From Luteimonas padinae (GTDB lineage Bacteria; Pseudomonadota; Gammaproteobacteria; Xanthomonadales; Xanthomonadaceae), in NCBI RefSeq assembly GCF_014652935.1, contig NZ_BMZT01000007.1:70464-134463 (forward strand): a stretch of DNA of 64,000 bases, in the 5' to 3' direction. The position numbers and the translations under genes are program-made. Position 1 is the stretch's first letter. Each line of letters begins with the position of its first letter. The notes under the pieces are model-generated. The model made no database searches and was not told the origin of the DNA. It worked only from the letters and a program-made list of their open reading frames with translations. This document shows positions 1-8,561 of the stretch, one piece after another.

Positions 1-885
1 GATGAAGCGGTGGCATCTGGCGCGGGCGGCGGCGACGCCGGGCGGCCGCTGGTGCTGCTGCTTCCACCCCGCCAGCGCGACGAGGCGCGGGCGCTGTTCG
101 CCGAAGCGCTGGCGCGCGCGGCGCCCGGCGCGATGGTGGTGGCCAGCGTCGCCAACGACGCCGGTGCGAAAACCGCCGAAGCCGACTTCGCCCGCATCGC
201 CGGCCCGGTGACCACGCGCAGCAAGCACAAGTGCCGCGTGTTCCGGGCGCGTGCCGGCCAGCCGGGCGGCGATCCCGCGCTCGCCGCACAGTGGCGCGGG
301 CTCGACGCTCCCAGGCAGGTGGCCGGGGGGCGCTTCCTGAGCCGCCCCGGCGTCTTCGCCTGGGACCGCATCGACGCCGCCTCGGCCCTGCTCGCGCACC
401 ATCTGCCGGCCGACCTGGCCGGCCATGCCGCGGACCTCGGCGCCGGCTACGGCTACCTGTCCGCCGAACTGCTCGACCGCAGCCCCGGCATCGTCGCGCT
501 CGACGCCTTCGAGGCCGACGCGCGCGCGCTGGCGATGGCGCGCCACAACCTGGCCGGCGCCGCGTCGCGCGCCACGCTCGCATTCCACTGGCACGACGTG
601 ACCGCCGGCGTGCCCGGACGCTACGACGTCGTGGTCACCAACCCGCCGTTCCACGCCCCCGACGGCCGCGAGCGCCCCGACATCGGCCGCGCCTTCATCG
701 CCGCCGCGGCTGCGGCGCTGCGGCCGGGCGGCCGCCTGTGGCTGGTCGCCAACCGCCACCTGCCCTACGAACAGGCGCTGGGCGCCGGCTTCGGCGAAGC
801 GCGGCTGGTGGCGCAGCAGGGCGGCTTCAAGGTCGTGGAAGCGGTGAAGGCCGCGGCCGCACGCAGCGGACGCCCCGCGCGATGA
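1..885 (+). CDS. rsmC: RsmC-like 16S rRNA guanine-N2 methyltransferase, 5' end outside window
   Basis: The reading frame is open from base 1, so the start lies upstream; a GTG at 10 is only an internal candidate. The visible 294 residues are the C-terminal class I SAM-dependent methyltransferase part. They contain an SAM-binding stretch (LGAGYGYLS) and the N2-methyltransferase motif VTNPPFH, typical of RsmC/RlmG enzymes that methylate guanine in rRNA. RsmC acts on G1207 of 16S rRNA using S-adenosylmethionine, in the cytoplasm. The stop overlaps the next start (ATGA at 882-885), so it is probably cotranslated with the pseudouridine synthase, another rRNA modifier. RlmG is the main alternative; the missing N-terminus would help decide. 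Confidence 0.8.
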   Translation, partial: DEAVASGAGGGDAGRPLVLLLPPRQRDEARALFAEALARAAPGAMVVASVANDAGAKTAEADFARIAGPVTTRSKHKCRVFRARAGQPGGDPALAAQWRGLDAPRQVAGGRFLSRPGVFAWDRIDAASALLAHHLPADLAGHAADLGAGYGYLSAELLDRSPGIVALDAFEADARALAMARHNLAGAASRATLAFHWHDVTAGVPGRYDVVVTNPPFHAPDGRERPDIGRAFIAAAAAALRPGGRLWLVANRHLPYEQALGAGFGEARLVAQQGGFKVVEAVKAAAARSGRPAR

Positions 886-1580
886 AGCTGGTCAAATCGC
901 TTGCCAACCTCGGCTACGGCAGCCGCAAACAGGTCGCCCTGATGTTCCGCGAGGGCCGCGTCACCGACGCCGCCGGCGAGGTGCTCTACGCCGACGACGC
1001 GCCTGCGTGGGACGACGTGCACGTGGACGGCGAGCCGCTGGATCCGCCGCCCGGCCTGCTGCTGATGCTGCACAAGCCGGCCGGCTACACCTGCTCGACG
1101 AAGGACCGCGGCCGCCTGGTCTACGACCTGCTGCCGCCGCGCTTCGCGCACCGTTCGCCGACGCTGTCCACGGTCGGCCGCCTGGACCGCGAGACCAGCG
1201 GCCTGCTGCTGCTGACCGATGACGGCCAGCTGCTGCACCGGATCATCTCGCCGAAGTCGAAGCTGCCCAAGGTCTACGACGCGACCCTGGCCGAACCGCT
1301 GCGCGGCGACGAGGCCGCCATCTTCGCCAGCGGCACGCTGATGCTGGAATCCGAGAAGACGCCGCTGCTGCCGGCGGAACTCGAGGTCGTGTCGCCCACC
1401 CGGGCGCGGCTGACCCTGCACGAGGGCCGGTACCACCAGGTCCGCCGCATGTTCGCCGCCGTCGGCAACCACGTCGCCGCCCTGCACCGCAGCCGCGTCG
1501 GCGGCCTGTCGCTCGGCGACCTGCCCGAGGGCGAGTGGCGGATGCTCGACGAGTCCGCTCGCACGCAGCTTTTCGCCTGA
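882..1580 (+). CDS. rsuA: RsuA/RluE-family pseudouridine synthase
   Basis: A 232-residue protein with an N-terminal S4-type RNA-binding segment (about 1-60, beginning KLVKSLANLGYGSRKQV) and a C-terminal pseudouridine synthase domain. The catalytic Asp lies in GRLDRETSG, and the late family motif EGRYHQVRRM is present. RsuA isomerises U516 of 16S rRNA in the small-subunit precursor; other family members act on 23S rRNA, so the target is inferred. The ATG at 882 overlaps the stop of the upstream methyltransferase gene, which fixes the start and suggests translational coupling. The two genes form an rRNA-modification pair. Confidence 0.85.
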   Translation: MKLVKSLANLGYGSRKQVALMFREGRVTDAAGEVLYADDAPAWDDVHVDGEPLDPPPGLLLMLHKPAGYTCSTKDRGRLVYDLLPPRFAHRSPTLSTVGRLDRETSGLLLLTDDGQLLHRIISPKSKLPKVYDATLAEPLRGDEAAIFASGTLMLESEKTPLLPAELEVVSPTRARLTLHEGRYHQVRRMFAAVGNHVAALHRSRVGGLSLGDLPEGEWRMLDESARTQLFA

Positions 1581-1613
1581 GAAGCAGTACTGCCTGACTG
1601 CATGCCGCAGGAT

Positions 1614-1718
1614 CCGGCTGGCGGGGGGAGTGCTCCGCCCCGCCGCCAGCCATCCATGGCTGGAAGCGGGGGCGTGGGCCATCCATGGCCCACTCTCCGC
1701 ACTCCCCCCGCCATCCGG
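1614..1718. repeat. Composite inverted repeat A, with nested hairpins
   Basis: Outer arms 1614-1633 and 1699-1718 are inverted copies of 20 bp with one mismatch. Between them are two perfect 8-bp hairpins with CC loops: 1646-1653/1656-1663 (ccagccat/atggctgg) and 1675-1682/1685-1692 (tgggccat/atggccca). The patch lies in the roughly 440-bp gap between the rsuA-like gene and the DUF1415 gene. It looks like a compound REP/BIME-type element; no transposase is nearby. Confidence 0.7.
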
Positions 1719-1841
1719 CTCCTGCACCACCGTCTTCGCGCTTCCGTGCGAGAAGCAACAGCCGCCGCACCGCCGCCCGGGCGGCGAGCCACCTTCTCCG
1801 TTTCGTGACGGCTCACCGGGGCTTCCTCTCAACGTGAAGCC

Positions 1842-1994
1842 TGGACTTGCGGACGCCAAACTCCCCGAAGCCGCGATCACCGGACTTGCGGAAGCGGGAC
1901 TCTCCGGGGGGAGCATGGACAGCGCACAAGGACGTGCGCGGAAGGCGAATCAGCCATGGATGGCTGCTTCGCCGGTCCATGCTCCCCCCGGAGA
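1842..1994. repeat. Composite inverted repeat B, with nested hairpins and a short direct repeat
   Basis: Arms 1901-1920 and 1975-1994 are a perfect 20-bp inverted repeat. They enclose hairpins 1922-1927/1934-1939 (gcgcac/gtgcgc) and 1951-1957/1960-1966 (cagccat/atggctg). Just upstream, ggacttgcgga occurs twice (1842-1852 and 1882-1892). The layout mirrors element A: G-rich outer arms around CCATNNATGG cores. The rest of the 1581-2023 gap shows no gene. Confidence 0.7.
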
Positions 1995-2023
1995 GGCACG
2001 CGCCCTACCCGAAGCCGGCGCCT

Positions 2024-2575
2024 CTACTCTGGATCCGTCCCTTGGAGCAGCTCGCGCCAGCCCTCGTGCCCCAGCTTCTGCAAGGTCTCGACGTTGCGCT
2101 CGACGATGGCGTCCGGATCCGGAAACGCCTCCACCACCCGCGACACGCTGTCCTCGCGCAGCAGGTGCAGCGTCGGCCACGGCGAGCGGTTGGTGAAGTT
2201 CGCGATGTCGTCGGGAGCGCTGTCGGCGAACTGGTACTGCGGATGGAAACTCGCCACCTGCAGCACGCCTTCGAGGCCGAGCTCCGCCACCAGCGCATCG
2301 GCAGCGTCGAGGAAATCGTTGTAATCGAGGAAGTCGCCCAGCACCTGCGGATGCACGATCAGCGTCGTATCGACCTCGGCAGCCGGCGTATCGCGCAGGC
2401 GCACCAGCTCCTCGCCCAGCTCCGCGAGCAGCGCCGCCTCGTCACGCGCCTCGCTCAGCACCATCCGCACCTGGCCCTTGTTCACCACCGCCTTGGCGAA
2501 GGGACAGAGGTTGAGCCCGATGACGGCGCGCTCCATCCAGCGGCGTGTTTCTTCGATCGGATCCATTGCGTTCAC
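2024..2575 (-). CDS. DUF1415 family protein
   Basis: A 183-residue cytoplasmic protein without signal peptide or membrane segment, matching the DUF1415 family. It has the conserved N-terminal stretch RRWMERAVIGLNLCPFAKAV, and later VHPQVL, DYNDFL, FHPQYQF and NRSPWPTLHLLRE. The function is unknown. The conserved Cys in the NLCPFA segment and the His/Asp residues could bind a cofactor or metal, but that is speculation. The ATG at 2575 is used, with MDPIEE at 2566 as an alternative. The gene is followed on its strand by composite repeat B. Confidence 0.85.
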   Translation of the reverse strand: MNAMDPIEETRRWMERAVIGLNLCPFAKAVVNKGQVRMVLSEARDEAALLAELGEELVRLRDTPAAEVDTTLIVHPQVLGDFLDYNDFLDAADALVAELGLEGVLQVASFHPQYQFADSAPDDIANFTNRSPWPTLHLLREDSVSRVVEAFPDPDAIVERNVETLQKLGHEGWRELLQGTDPE

Positions 2576-2595
2576 CTCGGGCGTTGCCCCGGACC

Positions 2596-2635
2596 TGTGG
2601 GAGCGGCCGCGATCGCAGCCATGGCTGCTCCCACA
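2596..2635. repeat. GTGGGAG-type inverted repeat (REP-like)
   Basis: Arms tgtgggagc (2596-2604) and gctcccaca (2627-2635) flank a perfect 14-bp palindrome, gcagccatggctgc (2615-2628). It lies between the DUF1415 and yajQ genes. A related element with the same outer arms is at 21187-21243. Confidence 0.65.
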
Positions 2636-2650
2636 AACAACGAGGCGCGG

Positions 2651-3133
2651 TCAGTCGCGGAAATTGTCGAACTGCAGCGGCAGCTCGAAGTCCCCCGCGC
2701 GCAGCAGCGCCATCACCGCCTGCAGGTCGTCGCGCTTCTTGCCGGTCACGCGCAGCTTGTCGCCGTTGACCTGGCTGTCGACCTTCAGCTTGGCGGCTTT
2801 GATCTCGCCCTGGATCTTCTTCGCCAGCTCGCGCCCGATGCCCTGCTTGACCGTGATTTTCTGCCGCGCGCCCGCGACGTTGCTCTCGACGTCGCCGAAT
2901 TCCAGGCAGCGGGTATCGATCTTCCGCGCCGCCAGCCGCGCGCGCAGGATGTCGGTCATCTGCTGCAGCTGGAAGTCGCTGGGCGCGCGCTGGGTGATCA
3001 CCGCGTCCTCGCGCTCGAAGGCGGCGTCAACGCCCTTGAAATCGAAGCGCGTGGACAGCTCGCGGTTGGCCTGGTCGACGGCGTTGGTGAGTTCGTGGGT
3101 GTCGACTTCGGACACGATGTCGAAGGACGGCAT
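2651..3133 (-). CDS. yajQ: YajQ family nucleotide-binding protein
   Basis: A 160-residue YajQ-family protein starting MPSFDIVSEVD. The upstream in-frame ATG at 3142 would add only MRA, so 3133 is preferred. Family motifs include DFKGVDAAFER, NRELSTRFDF and the C-terminal DFELPLQFDNFRD. In Xanthomonas and Pseudomonas, members bind cyclic di-GMP and influence virulence gene transcription; others bind nucleic acid or nucleotides. The protein is cytoplasmic with two ferredoxin-like folds. Which ligand this copy binds cannot be read from sequence. Confidence 0.9.
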   Translation of the reverse strand: MPSFDIVSEVDTHELTNAVDQANRELSTRFDFKGVDAAFEREDAVITQRAPSDFQLQQMTDILRARLAARKIDTRCLEFGDVESNVAGARQKITVKQGIGRELAKKIQGEIKAAKLKVDSQVNGDKLRVTGKKRDDLQAVMALLRAGDFELPLQFDNFRD

Positions 3134-3301
3134 GGCGCGCATTCCAGCTGTGAAAACGGAGGCTCAGGGTACCGCAACCCGATGGCTGCGGCCCCGCGTC
3201 AGGCATCATGGGCGCCTGATCCATCCAGCCTCCGGACGCCCATGCACAAGACCATCCGCCTTGCCGCCGCAGCAGCGGCCCGTTCCGGAGGCTGAGGCGC
3301 G

Positions 3302-4246
3302 ATGGATCCGCTCAATCCGGGCCCGGCCGGCGACGGGGCAGCCGAAGCCCATGCTGCGCGCGACCACCGCCGTGGCGTGGTCGCGATGCTGTTCGCGGTC
3401 GCCGTGCTGTGCGTGATGGACGCCTGCATGAAGCAGCTCGCCGGGCACTATCCGCCAATGCAGGTCGCGGCGCTGCGCGGGGCGGTGGGGCTGCCGCTGG
3501 TGCTGGCCTGGGCGCTGGCGACCACGGGGCTGCGCCCGCTGTTGCGCGTGCACTGGCCACTGCACCTGCTGCGCGGCGTGCTTGGCGTGCTGTTCCTGTC
3601 GTGCTTCGTGGGCGGCCTGCGCGACCTGCCGATGTCGACCGCCTATGCCATCAGCTTCGTCGGCCCGCTGCTGGTGACCGCGATGGCGGTGCCGCTGCTG
3701 CGCGAGCACGTGGGCCCGCGGCGCTGGACCGCGATCGTGGTCGGCATCCTCGGCGTGCTGGTGGTGCTGCGCCCGGGCGGCGAGGGCGTGCTGACCCGTC
3801 CCGGCCTGCTGGTGCTGTTCGGCACCGTCTGCTACGCCGGGTCGGTGGTGACCGTGCGCATGCTGGCGCAGCGCGACAGCGCGCAGGCGCTGGTGTTCTG
3901 GTTCCTCGGCATGGTGGCCGTGGGTGCCGGCCTGCTGGCCTGGCCGGAGTGGGTTCCGCTGCGCGCGGCGGATGCCTGGCTGCTGGCCGGGGTCGCGGTC
4001 TCCGGCACCCTTGGCCAGGTGGCGTTGACGCATGCGTTCCGGCTCGGAGAGGCCTCGCTGATCGCGCCGCTGGAATACACCGCCCTGGTCTGGGTGGTGC
4101 TGCTCGACGTGGTGCTGTGGGGCGTGCTGCCGGACGGCATGACCTGGCTGGGCGCCGCGATCATCGTCGTCAGCGGGCTGTACCTGATGCGCCGCGAGCG
4201 CGTGGTGCGTGGACGGCCCGCGCCCGTCGAAGACGCCGGCCCCTAG
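3302..4246 (+). CDS. DMT superfamily (EamA) transporter
   Basis: A 314-residue inner-membrane protein with about ten hydrophobic helices from residue 26 onward, arranged as two EamA halves. This is typical of drug/metabolite transporters. Motifs include LCVMDACMKQLAGHYPPMQVAALRG in helices 1-2 and PLEYTALVWVVLLDVVLWG in the second half. Relatives export amino acids or metabolites or take up S-adenosylmethionine; the substrate here is unknown. The ATG at 3302 follows a ggag sequence 11 bases upstream. That sequence can pair with an upstream copy (3229-3236), see findings. The gene converges on ompW, with a shared hairpin between them. Confidence 0.85.
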   Translation: MDPLNPGPAGDGAAEAHAARDHRRGVVAMLFAVAVLCVMDACMKQLAGHYPPMQVAALRGAVGLPLVLAWALATTGLRPLLRVHWPLHLLRGVLGVLFLSCFVGGLRDLPMSTAYAISFVGPLLVTAMAVPLLREHVGPRRWTAIVVGILGVLVVLRPGGEGVLTRPGLLVLFGTVCYAGSVVTVRMLAQRDSAQALVFWFLGMVAVGAGLLAWPEWVPLRAADAWLLAGVAVSGTLGQVALTHAFRLGEASLIAPLEYTALVWVVLLDVVLWGVLPDGMTWLGAAIIVVSGLYLMRRERVVRGRPAPVEDAGP

Positions 4247-4273
4247 CGCGCGCCGGCGGATGCCGGAAAAGGA

Positions 4274-4296
4274 AGCGGGCCCGCAAGGGGCCCGCT
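4274..4296 (-). terminator. Intrinsic terminator of the ompW gene
   Basis: A perfect 9-bp stem (4274-4282 with 4288-4296) has a 5-base loop. Read leftward it is followed by tccttttcc, a weak T-rich tail. It sits between convergent genes and may also stop the EamA gene. Confidence 0.65.
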
Positions 4297-4339
4297 CCGG
4301 TCAGGCGATGGCTGGCGCCGCGCTGCGGCGCAGCCCGGA

Positions 4340-4966
4340 TCAGAAGCGCGCGCCGATGCCCACGCCCACCATCACCGGGTCGAGCTTGGCGTCGCCGGCC
4401 TTCTCGCCACCGATGTGCACGTCGGAATCGGCCTGGAAGTAGCGCGCGTCGGCGCGGGCGAACCAGGTCGGGCTGATGTTGACGTCCATGCCGACCGTCG
4501 CCACCGCGCCCTTGGCGGTCTCCACGCCCACGCGCTGGCCGGCGGCCGTCGGCGTTTCGCTGTCGTAGTTGGTCTCGTGGTAGCCCAGGCCCACGAACGG
4601 ACGCACGATGCTGTCCTGGGTGCCGAAACGGTACTGGCCGCTCAGCGAATAGGGCTGCGCGTCCACGCTGCCCGCCTTGCCGGCGGCGGTGTTGACGCGC
4701 TGGCCGTAGCTGTCGGCGGCCCAGGCTTCGACGCCCCAGTTGTCGGTGATGTGGTAGGTGACGCCCAGCGTCGGCGTGCCTTCGCCGTCGAACTGCGTGC
4801 GGGTGCCGGCGATCTCGGGGTTGCGCGTGGGCTCGACCAGCGAATAGCCGGCGGTCACGGAGACGCGCTTCTCGGGGGCGTTGTCCTGGGCGAAGGCCGA
4901 CGGCGCGATGGCCAGGGCCAGCGCCGCGGGGACCAGGATCCTGGTGATGGGGGCAATGCGGGACAT
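4340..4966 (-). CDS. ompW: OmpW-family outer membrane protein
   Basis: A 208-residue protein with a clear Sec signal peptide (residues 1-27, ending PSAFAQ). After it comes an OmpW-type eight-stranded barrel pattern, with the LGVTYHITDNWGVE repeat region, RPFVGLGYHETNY, and a C-terminal phenylalanine recognised by the BAM complex. OmpW proteins are small outer-membrane channels for hydrophobic compounds. The start at 4966 is set by gaggagatccccc directly upstream; an in-frame ATG at 4990 lacks a ribosome site and would bury the signal peptide. Motifs PTLGVTYH and PVMVGVGIGARF support the assignment. Confidence 0.88.
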   Translation of the reverse strand: MSRIAPITRILVPAALALAIAPSAFAQDNAPEKRVSVTAGYSLVEPTRNPEIAGTRTQFDGEGTPTLGVTYHITDNWGVEAWAADSYGQRVNTAAGKAGSVDAQPYSLSGQYRFGTQDSIVRPFVGLGYHETNYDSETPTAAGQRVGVETAKGAVATVGMDVNISPTWFARADARYFQADSDVHIGGEKAGDAKLDPVMVGVGIGARF

Positions 4967-5200
4967 GGGGGATCTCCTCGTTACTTGCATATGGGCCCCG
5001 GGGAGTGGGGCGCCGCCACCCTATCGATGCGCGCATGAATCACGCTTGTCGCGGAGGCGGGATCCAGGGGAACTTCTGCACGCGCGGTTCATACGCCGCA
5101 CGCGGCGTCGACGGCGGTGAACCGGGCATGACCCGCCGGCAGCCGCGGCGTGTCGGGGCTGCGGCCGTCCCGGCGCCGCGGCAGGGCGTCCGGGGCGAGG

Positions 5201-5229
5201 TTGGCGCGTGCATCGCGCGGGGCCACAAT
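5201..5229 (+). promoter_or_regulatory. Predicted sigma-70 promoter for aceF
   Basis: TTGGCG (5201-5206), a 17-bp spacer and CACAAT (5224-5229) lie 35 bp before the aceF start, leaving a leader of about 28 bases. The remainder of the 4967-5263 gap shows nothing else. Confidence 0.5.
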
Positions 5230-5263
5230 AGCTGTCCGCCCGAACGTCCGTGGAGATCCCCCG

Positions 5264-6685
5264 ATGGCCAGCCCCCAGGAAGCGCGTGTCCCCGACATCG
5301 GAGGCTTCGACGATGTGCCGGTGATCGAGGTGCTGGTCGCTGCCGGCGACACCGTCGCCAAGGACCAGAGCCTGATCACGCTCGAATCCGACAAGGCCAC
5401 GATGGAAGTGCCGGCGCCGTTCGCGGGCGTGGTGCGCGAGGTCAAGGTCAAGGTGGGCGACACGCTGTCCGAGGGCGGGCTGGTGGCCCTGATCGAGCCG
5501 GCCGGCGATGCCGCCGCGGATTCCGCGCCGGCCGCCTCCGAGGCCACGACGCCACCGAAGGCCGGGTCCGGCGACGCGCCGCGCGCCCAGCCCGAGGCCG
5601 CCGCGGCGACCACCCGCGCGGCCGAGACCGGATCCCGGGTGGAGCCGGTGTCCGTGCCGGCGCAGCCCGACAACATCGCCAGGGCCTCGATCGACCGCGA
5701 GCCCCCGGGCGGCCCGGACCGCGCGGCTCCGCCGCGGGTCCTCGATGCCGACGCCGTGATGCCCGACAAGGTGCCCTATGCCAGCCCCGCGGTGCGCCTG
5801 TTCGCGCGCGAGCTCGGCGTCGACCTTAAGCAGGTGTCCGGCAGCGCCCGCGGCGGCAGGATCACGAAGGAGGACGTGCAGAAGTTCGTGAAGTCGGCGC
5901 TGGCCGGCGGCGTGTCCGCGGGCGGCGCGGTCGCGGCCGGTGGCGGGCTCAACCTGCTGCCGTGGCCGAAGGTGGACTTCTCGAAGTTCGGCGAGGTGGA
6001 GGAGCAGCCGCTGACCCGCATCCAGAAGATCAGCGGCGCCAACCTGGCGCGCAACTGGGCGATGATTCCGCACGTCACCCAGCACGACGACGCCGACATC
6101 ACCGACCTCGAAGCGCTGCGCGTCGCGCTGAACAAGGAGAACGAGAAGGCGGGGATCAAGCTCACCATGCTCGCCTTCATCATGAAGGCGGTGGTCGCGG
6201 CGCTGCAGAAGTACCCGCAGTTCAACGCCTCGCTCGACGCCTCGGGCGAGACGCTCATCCTCAAGAAGTACTTCCACATCGGTTTCGCCGCCGACACGCC
6301 CAACGGCCTGGTGGTTCCGGTGGTGCGCGACGTCGATCGCAAGGGCATCAACGAGATCGCGCAGGAAACCGCCGCGCTGGCGAAGAAGGCGCGCGAAGGC
6401 AAGCTCGGCCCGGCCGACATGTCCGGCGGCTGCTTCTCGATCAGTTCGCTCGGCGGCATCGGCGGCACCAGCTTCACGCCGATCGTCAATGCGCCGGAAG
6501 TGGCGATCCTGGGCGTGTCGAAGTCGGCGATGCAGCCGGTCTGGAACGGCGAGAAGTTCAAGCCGCGGCTGGTGCTGCCGCTGTCGCTGTCCTATGACCA
6601 CCGGGTGATCGACGGTGCCGCGGCGGCGCGCTTCACCGCCCATCTCGCACAGCTGCTCGGCGACATGCGCCGGGCCATGCTCTGA
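5264..6685 (+). CDS. aceF: Dihydrolipoamide acetyltransferase (E2 of pyruvate dehydrogenase)
   Basis: A 473-residue E2 subunit that transfers the acetyl group from E1 to CoA in the cytoplasmic pyruvate dehydrogenase complex. It has a single N-terminal lipoyl domain (about 5-80, lipoylated Lys44 in ESDKATME). An Ala/Pro-rich linker follows, then a peripheral-subunit-binding domain (about 170-210, VPYASPAVRLFARELG). The acyltransferase core (about 240-473) has the catalytic motif SYDHRVIDG, with His near 446. E. coli AceF has three lipoyl domains, so this is a short form. It is followed after 10 bases by the E3 gene. The E1 gene (aceE) is not in this window. Confidence 0.93.
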   Translation: MASPQEARVPDIGGFDDVPVIEVLVAAGDTVAKDQSLITLESDKATMEVPAPFAGVVREVKVKVGDTLSEGGLVALIEPAGDAAADSAPAASEATTPPKAGSGDAPRAQPEAAAATTRAAETGSRVEPVSVPAQPDNIARASIDREPPGGPDRAAPPRVLDADAVMPDKVPYASPAVRLFARELGVDLKQVSGSARGGRITKEDVQKFVKSALAGGVSAGGAVAAGGGLNLLPWPKVDFSKFGEVEEQPLTRIQKISGANLARNWAMIPHVTQHDDADITDLEALRVALNKENEKAGIKLTMLAFIMKAVVAALQKYPQFNASLDASGETLILKKYFHIGFAADTPNGLVVPVVRDVDRKGINEIAQETAALAKKAREGKLGPADMSGGCFSISSLGGIGGTSFTPIVNAPEVAILGVSKSAMQPVWNGEKFKPRLVLPLSLSYDHRVIDGAAAARFTAHLAQLLGDMRRAML

Positions 6686-6695
6686 GGACGCGGCC

Positions 6696-8561
6696 ATGGC
6701 GAACACGATCGAAGTGAAGGTGCCCGACATCGGCGGTTTCGACGATGTGCCGGTGATCGAAGTGCTGGTGGCGGTCGGCGACACCGTCGCCGTCGACCAG
6801 GGCCTGGCGACGCTGGAGTCGGACAAGGCGACGATGGAAGTGCCCTCGTCGGCCGCCGGCGTGGTGCGCGAGCTGCGCATCAAGGTCGGTGACAAGGTCG
6901 CCGAAGGCAGCGTCGTGCTGGTGCTCGAGGTGGAAGGCGAGGGCGGCGGCGACGCGCCCGCGCCGGCCAAGGGTGGCGCGGCGCCGGACGATGCGAAGGC
7001 CCAGGCGAAGGCCGACGCCCCGGCCGCTGCGCCCACCGCAGGCGCTTCGGCGGACGCGGGCCCCGGCAAGCCGCCGGTCGCGCGCTCGCATCGCGCGCCG
7101 GCCGAGCCGGATGCGCCCGCGGCGCCCCCGTCCAGCGGCCGCAAGGCCGACGTCGAATGCCGCATCGTCGTGCTCGGCGCCGGGCCCGGCGGCTACACCG
7201 CCGCGTTCCGCGCCGCCGACCTCGGCCTCGACACCGTGCTCGTCGAGCGCTATCCGGAGCTGGGTGGCGTCTGCCTCAACGTCGGCTGCATCCCGTCGAA
7301 GGCGCTGCTGCACGCGGCCGACGTGATCGACCAGGCCGCCCACGCCGGTGCCTTCGGCGTCGACTTCGGCAAGCCGAAGATCGATATCGACAAGCTGCGC
7401 GGCTACAAGGACGGCGTGGTCGGCCAGCTCACCAAGGGCCTGGCCGGCATGGCCAAGCAGCGCAAGGTGCGCGTGCTGCAGGGCACCGGCCGCTTCGTGT
7501 CCGCCAACGAGATCGAAATCACCGGCGACGACGGCAAGACGCAGCTGCTGCGCTTCGAGCAGTGCATCATCGCCGCCGGTTCGCAGGCGCTGAAGCTCCC
7601 GGGCTTCCCCTGGGACGATGGCCGCGTCATGGACTCCACCGATGCGCTGCAGCTGGCCGACGTGCCGAAGAAGCTGCTGGTGGTCGGCGGCGGCATCATC
7701 GGCCTGGAAATGGCGACGGTGTACCGCGGACTGGGCAGCGAGGTGACCGTGGTCGAACTCGCCGACCAGCTGATCCCCGGCGCCGATCGCGACCTGGTCA
7801 AGCCGCTGGCCGACCGCCTGAAGAAGCAGGGCGTCAGCGTCCACCTGAAGACGAAGGTCGTCGAGGCCAAGGCCGCGAAGAAGGGCATCGACGTCGCGTT
7901 CGAGGGCGACAGCATCCCCGACGGCAAGCTCTACGACCGCGTGCTCGTGGCCGTGGGCCGCGCGCCGAACGGGAAGAAGATCGACGCGGAGAAGGCCGGC
8001 TTGCGCGTGGGCGAGCGCGGCTTCATCGACGTCGACGCGCAGATGCGCACCAGCGCGCCGCACATCTTCGCCATCGGCGACATCGTCGGCCAGCCGATGC
8101 TGGCCCACAAGGCGACGCACGAGGGCAAGCTGGCCGCGGAAGTGGCCGCCGGCGAGAAGAAGGAATGGGTCGCGCGGGTGATTCCCTCGGTGGCCTATAC
8201 CGATCCGGAGATCGCCTGGGTGGGCGTCACCGAGAACGAGGCCAAGGCGAAGGGGCTCAAGGTTGGCGTCGGCAAGTTCCCGTGGGCGGCCAGCGGCCGC
8301 GCCATCGGCCTGGCGCGCACCGAAGGCTTCACCAAGCTGGTGTTCGACGAGGCCACGCAGCGCGTGGTCGGCGCCGGCATCGTCGGTGTGCACGCGGGCG
8401 AGCTGATCTCCGAGGCCGCGCTGGCGATCGAGATGGGCGCGGAAGTGGGCGACATCGCCCACACCATCCATCCGCACCCGACGCTGGGCGAATCGGTGGC
8501 GATGGCCGCCGAGGTCTACGACGGCACCATCACCGACCTCTACATCCCGAAGCGCAAGTAG
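6696..8561 (+). CDS. lpdA: Dihydrolipoyl dehydrogenase (E3) with N-terminal lipoyl domain
   Basis: A 621-residue fusion. Residues 5-80 form a lipoyl domain almost the same as that of the upstream E2 (ESDKATME, Lys44). An Ala/Pro-rich linker (about 85-145) follows, then a full flavin-dependent dihydrolipoyl dehydrogenase. That part has the FAD-binding GAGPGGYTAAF, the redox disulfide GGVCLNVGCIPSK (Cys near 193 and 198), the NAD-binding VVGGGIIGLEMA and the C-terminal catalytic HPHPTLGES. It reoxidises dihydrolipoamide with NAD+. Lipoyl-E3 fusions are known in Neisseria and xanthomonads. The ATG at 6696 lies 10 bases after aceF, so the two form an operon. Confidence 0.95.
   Translation: MANTIEVKVPDIGGFDDVPVIEVLVAVGDTVAVDQGLATLESDKATMEVPSSAAGVVRELRIKVGDKVAEGSVVLVLEVEGEGGGDAPAPAKGGAAPDDAKAQAKADAPAAAPTAGASADAGPGKPPVARSHRAPAEPDAPAAPPSSGRKADVECRIVVLGAGPGGYTAAFRAADLGLDTVLVERYPELGGVCLNVGCIPSKALLHAADVIDQAAHAGAFGVDFGKPKIDIDKLRGYKDGVVGQLTKGLAGMAKQRKVRVLQGTGRFVSANEIEITGDDGKTQLLRFEQCIIAAGSQALKLPGFPWDDGRVMDSTDALQLADVPKKLLVVGGGIIGLEMATVYRGLGSEVTVVELADQLIPGADRDLVKPLADRLKKQGVSVHLKTKVVEAKAAKKGIDVAFEGDSIPDGKLYDRVLVAVGRAPNGKKIDAEKAGLRVGERGFIDVDAQMRTSAPHIFAIGDIVGQPMLAHKATHEGKLAAEVAAGEKKEWVARVIPSVAYTDPEIAWVGVTENEAKAKGLKVGVGKFPWAASGRAIGLARTEGFTKLVFDEATQRVVGAGIVGVHAGELISEAALAIEMGAEVGDIAHTIHPHPTLGESVAMAAEVYDGTITDLYIPKRK

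Noticed and set aside
1581-2023. Coding frames through the repeat patch (for example the start of the long + frame at 1847)
   Set aside because: The frames consist of repeat sequence and antisense of the DUF1415 gene. No start signal or protein-like composition is present.
5021-7165. Long antisense frame over the aceF and lpdA genes, and similar ones at 21264-23162, 32717-35635 and 47515-49953
   Set aside because: All lie opposite strongly supported genes and show no domain, signal peptide or sensible composition.
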